Source of the DNA: Thalassotalea sp. PP2-459
Lineage (GTDB): Bacteria; Pseudomonadota; Gammaproteobacteria; Enterobacterales; Alteromonadaceae
NCBI RefSeq assembly: GCF_001913705.1
Contig: NZ_MKQD01000065.1
Location: forward strand, 62,001-126,000
Direction of reading: 5' to 3'
Length of the DNA: 64,000 nt
In this document: positions 28,364-37,786 of the stretch, piece after piece
Layout of the letters: each line of letters begins with the position of its first letter
How positions within the stretch are numbered: the stretch's first letter is position 1
Notes under the pieces: generated by a model
What the model was told of the DNA's origin: nothing
Database searches by the model: none
What the model saw: the letters and a program-made list of their open reading frames with translations, nothing else
Position numbers and translations under genes: made by a program

Positions 28364-29245
28364 ATGGACAAAATGCTCAGCGAATTTATTGCCAAACACC
28401 AACTATCTGACGCGTTTCAAGAAACCGCATCACAGTTTTATGTGCCGTTAGCAAATACGTTACTTGAGCGTATTCATTGTGGTGAATCTCCTTTATTTGT
28501 CGGTATTAATGGTTGCCAAGGAAGTGGCAAGTCAACCATGTGCGCGTTCATCGCTGAGTATTTAGCGCAAAATTTCAATGTGAACGTGGTTAACCTATCA
28601 CTTGATGATTTTTACTTATCTAAACAGTCGCGAAATAAGCTAGCCGAGAAAATACACCCTTTGTTAGCGACCCGAGGTGTGCCAGGCACCCATGATATTG
28701 ACTTATTATCTAGAACATTATTGGCGTTAAAACAAGGCAATTCTGGCGTGCAAATACCTGCGTTCGATAAGGCCATAGATGATGTTAAATATGTAACGCA
28801 GTGGAAGTATGTGAAAGACCAGCCTGATTTAGTGCTTCTTGAAGGCTGGTGTTGGGGTGTTATGAGGCAAGAAAGTACAGCGTTAACCCCCGCAATCAAT
28901 CGGTTAGAACAAACTAATGATGAACAATGTGTTTGGCGTACCTATGTGAATCAACAGTTAGTCGAAAACTATCAACCACTATATCAGTTGTTTGATTATT
29001 GGGTGATGTTGGCTGCGCCATCATTTAATGCGGTATTTCAGTGGCGGTTAGAACAAGAAAATAAACTGGCAGAAAACTCCGAAGATACAAACAATCAAAT
29101 CATGTCTTCGGAACAGATCCGTCAGTTTATTCAGTATTTTCAACGTTTAACCGAACACGGTTTAGTAACACTTCCTCAGCAAATGAATTACCTGTTAATG
29201 CTTGATTATGATCGACAAGTTAAGCAAGTGGTTATAGGCGATTAA
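28364..29245 (+). CDS. D-glycerate 3-kinase family protein
   Basis: A 293-residue P-loop kinase similar to plant and yeast-type D-glycerate 3-kinase, predicted to convert D-glycerate to 3-phosphoglycerate with ATP. The nucleotide loop GINGCQGSGKST is at about residues 47-58; LSLDDFYLS and HPLLATRGVPGTHD follow, and LLEGWCWG is a late hallmark. I chose the ATG at 28364 over the TTG one codon upstream; TAGGA is about 8 bases before it. It ends one base before the phosphatase gene and starts the glucosylglycerate cluster. Here it could recycle the glycerate released by the phosphorylase. Confidence 0.88.
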   Translation: MDKMLSEFIAKHQLSDAFQETASQFYVPLANTLLERIHCGESPLFVGINGCQGSGKSTMCAFIAEYLAQNFNVNVVNLSLDDFYLSKQSRNKLAEKIHPLLATRGVPGTHDIDLLSRTLLALKQGNSGVQIPAFDKAIDDVKYVTQWKYVKDQPDLVLLEGWCWGVMRQESTALTPAINRLEQTNDEQCVWRTYVNQQLVENYQPLYQLFDYWVMLAAPSFNAVFQWRLEQENKLAENSEDTNNQIMSSEQIRQFIQYFQRLTEHGLVTLPQQMNYLLMLDYDRQVKQVVIGD

Positions 29246-29246
29246 T

Positions 29247-30092
29247 ATGAAAAATACTTACTTAATATTTAGCGATTTAGATGGCACGTTACTAGATCAT
29301 GAAACCTATAGTTGGCAGGCTGCTAAACCAACGTTATTGGCATTAAAGGCGGCTGATATTCCGCTTATATTAAATACCAGTAAAACCTTTGTTGAATTAG
29401 AAGAGTTGCGAAATGATCTAGCATTGTCTACACCATTTATTGTTGAAAATGGCGCTGCTATTTATATCCCTATTAATTACTTTGATAAACACCCAGAAGA
29501 TGCTTTTCAACAAGGGAATTATTGGGTTAAAACATTTTGTCAGCCAAGAAGTTATTGGCTTTCATTACTGAAAAATGTGGCGTTTGAGTATCAACAGTAT
29601 TTTACGGGTTTTTCTCAGTTGACGGTGAACGAGCTCGTTGCGCTTACTCACTTAAGCGAGCAACAAGCAAAAAACGCATTACAGCGAGAATTTAGCGAAC
29701 CACTTCATTGGTATGGTACACATAAACAACGTAAGGCTTTCATCGATTTGATGTCAGATTATGGTGCAAATGTACTGCAAGGCGGACGCTTTTTACATAT
29801 TAGTGGTGTTTGCGATAAAGGGCTTGCACAACACTGGCTTGCGGAAAGATACCGCGAACAATATCCCGCATCAGATATAACGACTATTGCGTTAGGTGAT
29901 AGTGACAACGATATTGCCATGCTTGAAACGGCAGATATTGCCGTACAAATTCGATCACCTAAGCATGATTTTCCTGCATTAGAGCGTCAATCCAAAGCGA
30001 TTCAAAGCGACGAATATGGCCCGAAAGGTTGGGCTGAAACATTAACGCATTTACTTCCTTTTATTCATCATCACGAGGTGCAACATGGCTGA
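29247..30092 (+). CDS. HAD phosphatase, mannosyl/glucosyl-3-phosphoglycerate phosphatase family
   Basis: A 281-residue HAD-superfamily phosphatase of the mannosyl-3-phosphoglycerate phosphatase family. The nucleophile motif FSDLDGTLLDH is at residues 8-18; LNTSKTF is motif II; ALGDSDNDIAML near residue 214 is motif IV. Next to a GT81-type glucosyl-3-phosphoglycerate synthase, the likely substrate is glucosyl-3-phosphoglycerate, giving glucosylglycerate. Mannosyl-3-phosphoglycerate is the alternative. It overlaps the synthase gene by 8 bases, so translation is probably coupled. Confidence 0.85.
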   Translation: MKNTYLIFSDLDGTLLDHETYSWQAAKPTLLALKAADIPLILNTSKTFVELEELRNDLALSTPFIVENGAAIYIPINYFDKHPEDAFQQGNYWVKTFCQPRSYWLSLLKNVAFEYQQYFTGFSQLTVNELVALTHLSEQQAKNALQREFSEPLHWYGTHKQRKAFIDLMSDYGANVLQGGRFLHISGVCDKGLAQHWLAERYREQYPASDITTIALGDSDNDIAMLETADIAVQIRSPKHDFPALERQSKAIQSDEYGPKGWAETLTHLLPFIHHHEVQHG

Positions 30093-31332
30093 TTTTTATC
30101 AAAATGGTACGGTAACAACGTTACATAACTTAGGGCAACGTGATCAAGAAAGCCTAGAACAAGAGCTATTGGCGTTTTCAAAGAAAAGACCATTAGGGTT
30201 AATTTTACCGTCACTTTATTCTGAACTTGAAGGTAATGCATTGCCTGAAATTATTGATAACATTGCACAAGTTCCTTATCTATCTGAGATTGTGATCGGG
30301 TTAGATCGCGCTGACGAAACGCAATATCGCTCTGCGTTGAAATTTTTTGGTGAGCTACCACAACATCATAAGGTGTTGTGGAATGATGGGCCAAGGCTTC
30401 GTGCCCTTGATGCCAAGCTTGAAGCTCTTGGCTTAGCGCCTAAAGAAATGGGTAAAGGGCGCAATGTCTGGTATTGCATGGGTTACGTATTGGCGTCGGG
30501 CAAGTCTGAATCTGTTGCTTTGCACGATTGTGATATTTTAACTTACGATCGCCAATTACTAGCTCGACTACTCTACCCTGTGGCCAATCCACTCTTTAAT
30601 TATGAATTTTGTAAAGGTTTCTATGCGCGGGTAGCAGACGGCAAAATTAACGGACGTGTTTCACGACTATTAGTGACTCCACTTCTCAAAGCATTAAAGA
30701 AAACTGTAGGTCATAACGAATATTTAGAATACATGGATAGCTTCTTATACCCACTAGCAGGTGAGTTTTCCTTTAGGCGCGATGTGTTAAACGACTTACG
30801 CATTCCAAGTGATTGGGGTTTAGAAATAGGGGTATTATCTGAAATGCACCGTAATTTTTCGTCTAACCGATTATGCCAAGTTGATATTGCGCAAACATAT
30901 GACCATAAGCATCAAGATTTATCGTTAGATAATGCCAATGCCGGGTTATCTAAAATGTCAGTTGATATTAGTAAAGCGTTAATACGTAAACTGGCAACAC
31001 AAGGTGAAACCTTTACTGCCGAAACTATTCGTACCCTTAAAGCAACGTATTACCGTATAGCATTAGATTATGTAGAAACCTATCGTAATGACGCAGTAAT
31101 GAATGGCTTAACGCTAGATATTCACATAGAAGAAAAGGCGGTTGAAATGTTTGCGATGAACATTATGACCGCAGGACAAACGTTTTTAGAAAATCCAATG
31201 GACACCCCGTTTATTCCATCATGGAACCGTGTGGTAAGTGCAATGCCAGATGTACTAGAGCAATTAAAAACCGCAGTTGAATTAGATAACGAAGAATTTT
31301 CTCAGGGGTCTATACATGGTAAATGCGCTTGA
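30085..31332 (+). CDS. gpgS: Glucosyl-3-phosphoglycerate synthase (GT81-like)
   Basis: A 415-residue glycosyltransferase of the GpgS type. It is predicted to move glucose from a nucleotide sugar to 3-phosphoglycerate. [17 protein letters not shown] near residue 37 is the start of the GT-A fold; [12 protein letters not shown] near residue 145 carries the DxD-like metal site; [13 protein letters not shown] and [12 protein letters not shown] complete the family signature. It overlaps the phosphatase by 8 bases upstream and the phosphorylase by 17 bases downstream, giving a tightly packed pathway operon. Confidence 0.87.
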   Translation: MADFYQNGTVTTLHNLGQRDQESLEQELLAFSKKRPLGLILPSLYSELEGNALPEIIDNIAQVPYLSEIVIGLDRADETQYRSALKFFGELPQHHKVLWNDGPRLRALDAKLEALGLAPKEMGKGRNVWYCMGYVLASGKSESVALHDCDILTYDRQLLARLLYPVANPLFNYEFCKGFYARVADGKINGRVSRLLVTPLLKALKKTVGHNEYLEYMDSFLYPLAGEFSFRRDVLNDLRIPSDWGLEIGVLSEMHRNFSSNRLCQVDIAQTYDHKHQDLSLDNANAGLSKMSVDISKALIRKLATQGETFTAETIRTLKATYYRIALDYVETYRNDAVMNGLTLDIHIEEKAVEMFAMNIMTAGQTFLENPMDTPFIPSWNRVVSAMPDVLEQLKTAVELDNEEFSQGSIHGKCA

Positions 31333-33070
31333 TACGTTAACACAAAAGGTATGCCAGCAACTGGCGTTTATTTACCGCGATGTAGAGGGTGTTGATGATT
31401 ACCAGGGGTTAGCGGATCAACTACTTGCTGAAATGCGTTTTCCCGAAGAGATGCATGAAGTTAAGCCCTATCAGAACTTATGGTCAGAGCAAGATGTGGT
31501 GATGATCACCTATGGCGATAGTATTATCGACACAGATGAAAAACCACTGAAAACCTTACAAGACTTTATTACTGACTACATCGGTAACACAATAAATGGT
31601 GTGCATATTTTACCGTTTTTTCCATTTAGTTCTGATGATGGCTTTTCGGTTATTGATTACTCGTCGGTCAATGAAGCACTTGGTGATTGGCAAGATATTT
31701 CAGCGATTGCAGCGAATAAACGTTTAATGTCTGATTTAGTGATTAATCATTGCTCAAGTAGAAGCTTATGGTTTGAAAATTTCATCAATGGTAAAGGAGT
31801 TGGCCATGATTTCTTTTTTACCGTGTCACCCGATGATGATTTATCCTCAGTCGTCAGACCAAGAACATCATCGCTATTAAAAGAAGTTGAAACGGCAAAC
31901 GGCAAACAATTTTCGTGGTGCACTTTTAGTCATGACCAAGTGGACTTTGATTTTAGAAATCCCGCGGTATTAAGGGTATTTGTGTCGATTATTCGGCAGT
32001 ATCTTGATATGGGCGTTGAAATTTTTCGTTTAGATGCGGTGGCTTTCTTATGGAAAATTGTCGGTAGTAAATCTATAAATTTACCGCAAACTCATGAAGT
32101 CGTCAGGTTGTTACGTACGCTTATTGAACACGCAAAACCTAACGCTATTGTGATCACTGAAACAAACATTCCTAACACACAAAATTTAACCTATTTTGGA
32201 AATGCTAACGAAGCCCATGCCATTTATAACTTTTCATTACCGCCGTTATTGTTAAATACGCTAATCACTGGTGATTGTTTATACTTAAAACGTTGGCTGA
32301 TGAGCATGCCACCCGCTCAAAATGGTACAACCTATTTTAATTTTATTGCTTCACATGACGGTATAGGGTTGCGTCCAGCGGAAGGTTTATTAACCGATCA
32401 AGAGTTAAACGTGTTAATTAACACCATGAAGCAATTTGGCGGCAGAATTTCTTGGCGAACCAGTGATGAAGGTCAACAAAAAGCCTATGAAATAAATATT
32501 GCGCTTTATGATGCATTACAAGGAACGAGTGCAGGGCCCGATAAATGGGGGAATGCACGCTTTATCTGTGCGCATGCCATTATGCTTGCGTTAGAAGGTA
32601 TACCTGGCATTTATATTCATAGTCTTTTAGCCACCAGAAATGATGAAGAACGGTTAGCACATACCCATCACAATCGTTCGATAAACCGACATCGTTGGCA
32701 ATATGAACAATTAAAACAGCGTTTAAGTGATAAGCAAAGTCATCATCAGCAAATTTTTAGTGCCATGAAAGAACTTATTGATATTCGTACACAACAGCTG
32801 GCTTTTCATCCAAACGCAGTACAGTTTACCTTGCATCTAGGATTACAATTGTTTGGCTTTTGGCGACAAAGCGTTGATCGAAAACAAAGTATTTTTTGTA
32901 TTAGTAATATTAGTTGTGAACCTCAGCCACTGATGCTTAGCGAGTTAAACTTAGTGATAACTGAATCTTGGTTTGACTTAATCGCACAACAGGAAATACG
33001 CGATACCTTAGAGCGTATCACCTTACAACCTTATCAAACGGTGTGGCTCAGTAATCAAGTGAAAGAGTAA
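31316..33070 (+). CDS. GH13_18 sucrose-phosphorylase-like enzyme, probable glucosylglycerate phosphorylase
   Basis: A 584-residue glycoside hydrolase family 13 enzyme of the sucrose phosphorylase subfamily, related to E. coli YcjM. The nucleophile Asp lies in [11 protein letters not shown], the acid/base Glu in VITETNIP, and the third acidic residue in [12 protein letters not shown]. The last motif and the neighbours favour glucosylglycerate phosphorylase, which splits glucosylglycerate with phosphate into glucose-1-phosphate and glycerate. Sucrose phosphorylase is less likely because every neighbour belongs to glucosylglycerate metabolism. It is the last gene of the cluster and overlaps gpgS by 17 bases. 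Confidence 0.85.
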   Translation: MVNALDTLTQKVCQQLAFIYRDVEGVDDYQGLADQLLAEMRFPEEMHEVKPYQNLWSEQDVVMITYGDSIIDTDEKPLKTLQDFITDYIGNTINGVHILPFFPFSSDDGFSVIDYSSVNEALGDWQDISAIAANKRLMSDLVINHCSSRSLWFENFINGKGVGHDFFFTVSPDDDLSSVVRPRTSSLLKEVETANGKQFSWCTFSHDQVDFDFRNPAVLRVFVSIIRQYLDMGVEIFRLDAVAFLWKIVGSKSINLPQTHEVVRLLRTLIEHAKPNAIVITETNIPNTQNLTYFGNANEAHAIYNFSLPPLLLNTLITGDCLYLKRWLMSMPPAQNGTTYFNFIASHDGIGLRPAEGLLTDQELNVLINTMKQFGGRISWRTSDEGQQKAYEINIALYDALQGTSAGPDKWGNARFICAHAIMLALEGIPGIYIHSLLATRNDEERLAHTHHNRSINRHRWQYEQLKQRLSDKQSHHQQIFSAMKELIDIRTQQLAFHPNAVQFTLHLGLQLFGFWRQSVDRKQSIFCISNISCEPQPLMLSELNLVITESWFDLIAQQEIRDTLERITLQPYQTVWLSNQVKE

Positions 33071-33094
33071 CATTACAGCTCGCTAAAAAGGGAC

Positions 33095-34084
33095 TTAATG
33101 AAGCGATGTTATCGCAACAGGCCATTGCTGATAAACACCATCACTGGTCATTGAGGCGATAGTGTTTGGGTTGATCATTTCAATGGCTAATACCGACGAG
33201 CGAAAGCGCTGTTCATGTTTATACGCCTGCCACTGTGCTAATAGTTCACCATCTTTTACCCGCCATAGTTGAATAACCTGTTTGGGGGAAGCTGATAATA
33301 ACCACTTGTTATGATTAACAAACTGACTGTCGTTAAATTCGATGAACTTCACAAGACTGCCTAATTCTGCTTGCGGTTGTGGGTTATTGATACGCCAAAA
33401 AAAGCGGTCTTTTATCGCATCCAAGGTAAATGCAAACTTGCCAGTGGGTGACAATGCTACATGATTAACACGCGATTGATGAGTGTACGAATCAAGTATC
33501 TCGCCAGTTTTCGTATGCCATAGACTAGCGTACTTGTCGCTTGAACCGGTAAATGCACTCATACCGTCATTAGAAATGGCGATAGAGTTAATGTCTAAGC
33601 GGTGAGGTTTAAAGGTGTTAATGACATCGCTATGCACAGAAACAACGCTGGCTTGCCCACTACGAAAAGCAAAGATTAAAGCTTTTTCATTATTTGCCAT
33701 CGCAATATCATTGATAATATTATCACCAGCAGACCAAACTCTGACAAGGCGTCCTGTTGCTAAGTCATATAAATGTACATTCACGCGATTTGAGGTATAA
33801 AAGTATCGTTTAGAGTGAGAGATACCTAACAACTCGATCAGCTTGGCATCAAGTCCTTGCAAACAATAGCTTTTTTGATCTTTTATATTATCCCACACAC
33901 AAACCTGTTCGTTGTCACTAACTATCGTTATTGTGCCATCAGTACTAATATCTGCCGCTTTAAGTACTTTTTCACTATATTGCTGTGTGACGCTGGCTAA
34001 AGAGGTATACACCGGCTGCTCAGTGCAAGCGCTTAGCGCAACGCAAATTAAAAGAAGAAAATATGTACGCATAACCAATAACAT
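33095..34084 (-). CDS. WD40-repeat lipoprotein
   Basis: A protein of about 329 residues with a short lipoprotein signal (FLLLICVALSAC) and then a beta-propeller of WD40-like repeats, with pieces such as DINSIAISNDGMSAFTGSSDKYASLW and VNHVALSPTGKFAFTLD. It should be anchored in the envelope and act as an interaction scaffold; no enzyme motif is seen. I chose the ATG at 34084, which overlaps the stop of the methyltransferase gene (TAATG); the ATG at 34072 is an equally possible start. Confidence 0.8.
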   Translation of the reverse strand: MLLVMRTYFLLLICVALSACTEQPVYTSLASVTQQYSEKVLKAADISTDGTITIVSDNEQVCVWDNIKDQKSYCLQGLDAKLIELLGISHSKRYFYTSNRVNVHLYDLATGRLVRVWSAGDNIINDIAMANNEKALIFAFRSGQASVVSVHSDVINTFKPHRLDINSIAISNDGMSAFTGSSDKYASLWHTKTGEILDSYTHQSRVNHVALSPTGKFAFTLDAIKDRFFWRINNPQPQAELGSLVKFIEFNDSQFVNHNKWLLSASPKQVIQLWRVKDGELLAQWQAYKHEQRFRSSVLAIEMINPNTIASMTSDGVYQQWPVAITSLH

Positions 34085-34545
34085 TAAATCCAGCGCCGAA
34101 CTTGCTGACAATAATCAAGGTAAGCTTGACCAAAGAGCTTCTCTAACATTCGCTCTTCTGGTGATATTTGAAAGGTATCTAAGTAGAAAATAAACAGCAC
34201 GACAAAACCGATTAACAGCGGGTTGGCGGCATAAAAGCACAATGCCATTAGCCAGCAACTGAAACCTAAATACATAGGATTACGGGTGTATTGGTAAACC
34301 CCTGAACTGACCAATGAAGCGCTTGATTCTGGCTTGGTTGGGTCTACAGTGGTCTTGGCTTTTTTAAATGCGATAACCCCCGCCGCGACCACAATTGTGC
34401 CCAAAAAGCAGAATAATAACGTCATTATGATGGTTAACTGTGAGGACAATATCATTGGTGTTGAAATGTCTTTACTCAGCCACATTATCGCAGCAAATAT
34501 CATCATTAGTAATACTGGGGGAATTTTTAACTCAAGAAACTTCAT
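34084..34545 (-). CDS. Isoprenylcysteine carboxyl methyltransferase-like membrane protein
   Basis: A 153-residue membrane protein of the ICMT/PEMT superfamily. It has about four hydrophobic segments; GVYQYTRNPMYLGFSCWLM is the conserved SAM-binding region, and DTFQISPEERMLEKLFGQAYLDYCQQVRRW is the usual C-terminal signature. Bacterial members methylate unknown, probably lipid or small-molecule substrates. I used the ATG at 34545, which gives the normal N-terminus MKFLELKIPP; a longer frame begins at 34572. It is coupled to the WD40 lipoprotein gene. Confidence 0.85.
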   Translation of the reverse strand: MKFLELKIPPVLLMMIFAAIMWLSKDISTPMILSSQLTIIMTLLFCFLGTIVVAAGVIAFKKAKTTVDPTKPESSASLVSSGVYQYTRNPMYLGFSCWLMALCFYAANPLLIGFVVLFIFYLDTFQISPEERMLEKLFGQAYLDYCQQVRRWI

Positions 34546-34655
34546 GTAGATATTTACCTTGATAGAAGCCATTCAATTTATGAAAAAGTCATAAAACTAA
34601 GCATACTCAATTTCGGAGAAAAAGTTTAGTCAAAGTGAATAAAAACGTTTGAAAT

Positions 34656-34950
34656 TAGACGTGAACGCGTGGGAACTAAAATAACGGAATCACTTTGTGA
34701 TGACGTTCCTGCAGGTAAAGCATAATTAAGAAAGTAGAGAAAAAGTGGGGTGGCAAATGGGACTTGAACGCGTGGGAACTAAAATAACGGAATCACTTTG
34801 TGATGACGTTCCTGCAGGTAAAGCATAATTAAGGAATTAGAGAAAAGTGGGGTGGCAAATGGGACTTGAGCGCGCGGGAACTATAATAACGGAATCACTT
34901 TGTGATGACGTACTCGCAGGCGAAGAAATATCGAGGAATTAGAGAAAAAG
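34656..34950 (-). repeat. Tandem array of about 103-bp repeats carrying the tRNA-His 3' end
   Basis: Directly downstream of tRNA-His are nearly three tandem units of 102-103 bp (unit starts at 34848 and 34746 by the TGGGGTGGCAAATGGGACTT motif; a partial third begins near 34656). Each full unit opens with a copy of about 20 bases of the tRNA 3' end, complete with CCA, then carries a hairpin (ATCACTTTGTGAT). The two inner units are almost identical; the unit nearest the tRNA has diverged. The layout is reminiscent of the tRNA-Tyr repeats of E. coli tyrT. Confidence 0.85.
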
Positions 34951-35027
34951 TGGGGTGGCATATGGGACTTGAACCCACGACAACTGGAATCACAATCCAG
35001 GGCTCTACCAACTGAGCTAATGCCACC
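34951..35027 (-). tRNA. tRNA-His (anticodon GTG)
   Basis: A 77-base cloverleaf read on the minus strand from 35027 to 34951. It begins GGTGGCATTAGCTCAGTTGG with the extra 5' G typical of tRNA-His, has the anticodon loop TTGTGAT within a CTGGA/TCCAG stem, a TTCAAGT T-loop, and an encoded CCA end. It is very close to E. coli tRNA-His. Downstream it is followed by tandem repeats of its own 3' end. Confidence 0.97.
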
Positions 35028-35036
35028 ACAGAACTT

Positions 35037-35065
35037 GATAATCACAAAGCGTTTGCGTTTATCAA
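35037..35065 (-). promoter_or_regulatory. Candidate promoter of tRNA-His
   Basis: On the minus strand a TTGATA -35 box (35065-35060) and an ATTATC -10 box (35042-35037) are separated by 17 bases, placing the transcription start a few bases before the tRNA 5' end. Confidence 0.5.
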
Positions 35066-35172
35066 AGTGCGCGAATTCTATAGTACCTCGTAAACGCTGA
35101 CAAGCCCAAATGAGAAAATATTGCAAAATTTGTTAGAATAAAAACAATGTGAAGCAATAAAATAGTGTTGGT

Positions 35173-35709
35173 ATGTCATTAGAAAAGCTTGTCGAACAAC
35201 TTAAACAGCAAGAAAAAGGTTATCCACCAGTTGAATCTTGGGATCCGCCCTATTGCGGAGCAATGGATCTGACCATAAAAGCGAATGGTGATTGGTTTTA
35301 CATGGGGACTATTTTCAAACGAATGTCACTGGTTAAGTTATTGGCTTCAGTGTTGAAAAAAGAAGCTGATGAGTATTTTTTGGTGACCCCTGTCGAGAAA
35401 ATCAAAATACAGGTCGAAAAGTACCCATTAATCATAACCCAATGGCGTTGGCTTGATGAACAATCAACGATTATGATGTTAACCACAAATGTTGATGATG
35501 AGTTTATTTTAGATGCCGAACACCCTGTGCAAATAGAAGATGACGGAGGTTTATCTGTTATTGTTAGGGGTAATTTACCTGCCACTATTCATCGTAATGT
35601 GTACTATCAATGGGTTGAATTAGCTAAAGAAACCGAGATTAAGGGTAAGGCAGCAATGATATTTAATAGTGCTGACCAATGTATTAACCTCGGTTTTATT
35701 GATGAATAA
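35173..35709 (+). CDS. DUF1285 family protein
   Basis: A 178-residue protein that fits DUF1285: PPVESWDPPYCGAMDLTIKA with a following GDWFYMGTIFKRMSLVKLLASVL segment is the family signature. It is soluble with no signal peptide. The function is not established for the family. It is a single gene between tRNA-His and an acyltransferase gene of opposite orientation. Confidence 0.8.
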   Translation: MSLEKLVEQLKQQEKGYPPVESWDPPYCGAMDLTIKANGDWFYMGTIFKRMSLVKLLASVLKKEADEYFLVTPVEKIKIQVEKYPLIITQWRWLDEQSTIMMLTTNVDDEFILDAEHPVQIEDDGGLSVIVRGNLPATIHRNVYYQWVELAKETEIKGKAAMIFNSADQCINLGFIDE

Positions 35710-35729
35710 ATACGTCAATATTTTTTGTT

Positions 35730-36950
35730 TTACGCGCTGGACTTGAGTGCAGAAATTAAAACACGTGATTTTTTTCTGCCGTTCAGTACCGCGCCTATAA
35801 CTGTTGAGCGTACGAAAAGCTCATATAAGATTAACGATAACATCACGGTGATCATACAGATACTCAACAACTTGAACGCCCAGTGAATATCCACTTCGGC
35901 AAAGGCAATCTGCAGCCAAATCACGATAGGTAAATGTATCAGATAAAGCCAATAGGAAGCATCAGCAAGATAGCGCATTGTGTGATTTAAGCGATTAAAA
36001 AAGCGAAAACATAATCCGATAAACAGTGATACCAGAGTCCACATCATTAATGCATAGCTCAAGGTGAAGCCTATTTTAAGCAATAAATAATGAGGGTGCC
36101 CCAGCTGTGACTGATAGTTGGTTAATAGCACGCTTAATATAGAAGCCAATAAACATAAGAATACTTTGCCCCAGGTTATTGTTGCAAAATCTGCTAAAGG
36201 TTGGCGTTGACGATTCATCAGCCAACCAAAACTAAAAAATCCAGTATAAATAAAAAGCACCGGCCAGTTTGGTATTAAACTTTTATCAGGCGTATCCATT
36301 CCCCAGTGCGACATAAACCATAAGCAACTCGCGATTGGCAACATGATCAAAAATGGCGCAAAAGAGGATCGGCAAAGCCAAGTTACCATGTGATCCATAC
36401 TTGCTGATAATGTATGTTTCACCTTGTCATTTAACGACACCATACTGCAGACAACAAGTACAAGGGCAGGTATGAGTAATAGATAATATAAAAACCATAA
36501 ATGTGTGCCTATTAGAAAACCATTTGGTAGCTCTTTAAAACTTGCAATACCTTGTGATAATGCGTTGAAAACATTTACATCGCCACGCATGCTCTCAGCT
36601 CCCATGACCCAACCTGACACCAGCATAGGCCGTAGAAGAAACCAGCCAATAAGCAATGGAAGGCCTATTCTGGTGATCCTAGAAGACATGAAAGTTTTCA
36701 TGCCTTTCTTTCGTAAAGTCATGTGGCTAAAAAAGCCGGCAATTAAAAAGAATAGTTCCATACGAAAAGAATGACTGATCATCACAAATATCGCGACGAT
36801 ATTGCTTGTGGAAATATCCATCACCGCCCAGCCAATAAACATTGGCATAAATGATAAACTTGCGTGAAAAAAAATACCGAGTAGTAACGCTAATGCTCTC
36901 GCTGCGTCTAGGTAGTCGAGCCTATTCGGCGCTTGTGATGAACTGGCCAT
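35730..36950 (-). CDS. Acyltransferase 3 family membrane protein (OpgC/MdoC-like)
   Basis: A 406-residue polytopic membrane protein of the acyltransferase-3 family. It starts with RLDYLDAARALALLLGIFFHASLSF, with the conserved early Arg and His, and has about ten hydrophobic segments. The layout resembles OpgC/MdoC, which adds succinyl groups to periplasmic glucans, but the acceptor here cannot be told. I used the ATG at 36950, with AAGGG upstream, since the 33 further residues in frame do not look like part of the family. It follows the CIA30-like gene on the same strand with a 34-base gap. Confidence 0.85.
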   Translation of the reverse strand: MASSSQAPNRLDYLDAARALALLLGIFFHASLSFMPMFIGWAVMDISTSNIVAIFVMISHSFRMELFFLIAGFFSHMTLRKKGMKTFMSSRITRIGLPLLIGWFLLRPMLVSGWVMGAESMRGDVNVFNALSQGIASFKELPNGFLIGTHLWFLYYLLLIPALVLVVCSMVSLNDKVKHTLSASMDHMVTWLCRSSFAPFLIMLPIASCLWFMSHWGMDTPDKSLIPNWPVLFIYTGFFSFGWLMNRQRQPLADFATITWGKVFLCLLASILSVLLTNYQSQLGHPHYLLLKIGFTLSYALMMWTLVSLFIGLCFRFFNRLNHTMRYLADASYWLYLIHLPIVIWLQIAFAEVDIHWAFKLLSICMITVMLSLILYELFVRSTVIGAVLNGRKKSRVLISALKSSA

Positions 36951-36984
36951 CTTAGTTACCCTTTTCGTATGTAGAGATGATAAA

Positions 36985-37584
36985 TTAATAAAAACTGACT
37001 TCGCGAATGTGATAATCGAAAGAAGATCTTTGCATGGCATAAGCGACAATACTTACGCTATTAATCGTCTTTGTGTTCAAAGGCGTTTGCTCTGACCAAG
37101 CGCGTTTCATGGCGTTGAAAGGCAGCTTTACTTCGTGAAATTGTTCATCAGCACTAATTATTACTGGCGCAGCGTGATAGTCAAAGTTCGTCACTTCTGT
37201 GCTATTGGCAGAGACTGATAAGTTACCTTTTCGGACTTTTATTAATAACTTTATACCTTCATATTGACTCAAATTTATCGGCATGCCTTGCGCATCCAGT
37301 AACAATACTGAACTTGCCCAGCCTGGTTGACCTCTAGGAGGTATAATGTCACCTGATTGATGCATACTGCCATTTGAAATCGTTAAGGTTGTTGTTGTTT
37401 TGCCTCCGGCAGTTGTGTCATTGATAAATTGTCTTGGCAAGCCCAAGCTATTGTTAGTTTTATGATTAAAATCATCGATAAGTTTCTCTATGGTGTGACT
37501 ATTTGCTGCCCCTGAAAAAGCGATAACCGTGGTAAGCATCGTTGCGTTTACGAGTGTCTTTATTATTTGGCTTAAATTTTTCAT
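36985..37584 (-). CDS. Exported CIA30-like (carbohydrate-binding-fold) protein
   Basis: A 199-residue protein with an N-terminal signal peptide (about residues 1-28, ending near SGAANSH) and a beta-rich remainder. LIDDFNHKTNNSLGLPRQFINDTTAGG, YEGIKLLIKVRKG and the final SFDYHIREVSFY resemble the CIA30/NDUFAF1-type galactose-binding fold. The role is unknown. I selected the ATG at 37584, where AGGA stands 6 bases upstream. It is divergent from the membrane-fused sigma factor and precedes the acyltransferase gene, so the pair may be a target of that sigma factor; this is inference. Confidence 0.65.
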   Translation of the reverse strand: MKNLSQIIKTLVNATMLTTVIAFSGAANSHTIEKLIDDFNHKTNNSLGLPRQFINDTTAGGKTTTTLTISNGSMHQSGDIIPPRGQPGWASSVLLLDAQGMPINLSQYEGIKLLIKVRKGNLSVSANSTEVTNFDYHAAPVIISADEQFHEVKLPFNAMKRAWSEQTPLNTKTINSVSIVAYAMQRSSFDYHIREVSFY

Positions 37585-37622
37585 CATCTTTCCTAAATAT
37601 TGTAAAATTAACATCGGAGGTC

Positions 37623-37784
37623 ATGAGCCGTGTTAGCTTCATCACCTTCTTGTGGATTAAGTACCAAGCACAGAGAAAAGGTGACAAAGAAATTTTATTT
37701 ATTGTTAAAGGCCATAAAAAAGTCATTATTTTTGTCACTTTTATTTTTTCAACGGCACTTATTTGGTATTCAAACAGGAAGTAA
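37623..37784 (+). CDS. Possible small membrane protein upstream of sigma factor
   Basis: A 53-residue frame ending 2 bases before the sigma factor ATG. It has a basic middle and a hydrophobic C-terminal stretch (VIIFVTFIFSTALIWY) that could be a membrane helix. A GGAGG sits only 2 bases before the ATG, which is too close for normal initiation, and no family is recognised. It could be a leader peptide for the sigma gene or non-coding. Confidence 0.3.
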   Translation: MSRVSFITFLWIKYQAQRKGDKEILFIVKGHKKVIIFVTFIFSTALIWYSNRK

Positions 37785-37786
37785 AG

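Noticed and set aside
34656-34950. Possible CRISPR-like array
   Set aside because: Units are about 103 bp, nearly identical throughout with no unique spacers, and are derived from the adjacent tRNA; no cas genes are near.
34881-35126. 81-residue open frame on the minus strand
   Set aside because: It runs through tRNA-His and its repeat; the frame is a by-product of the RNA gene.
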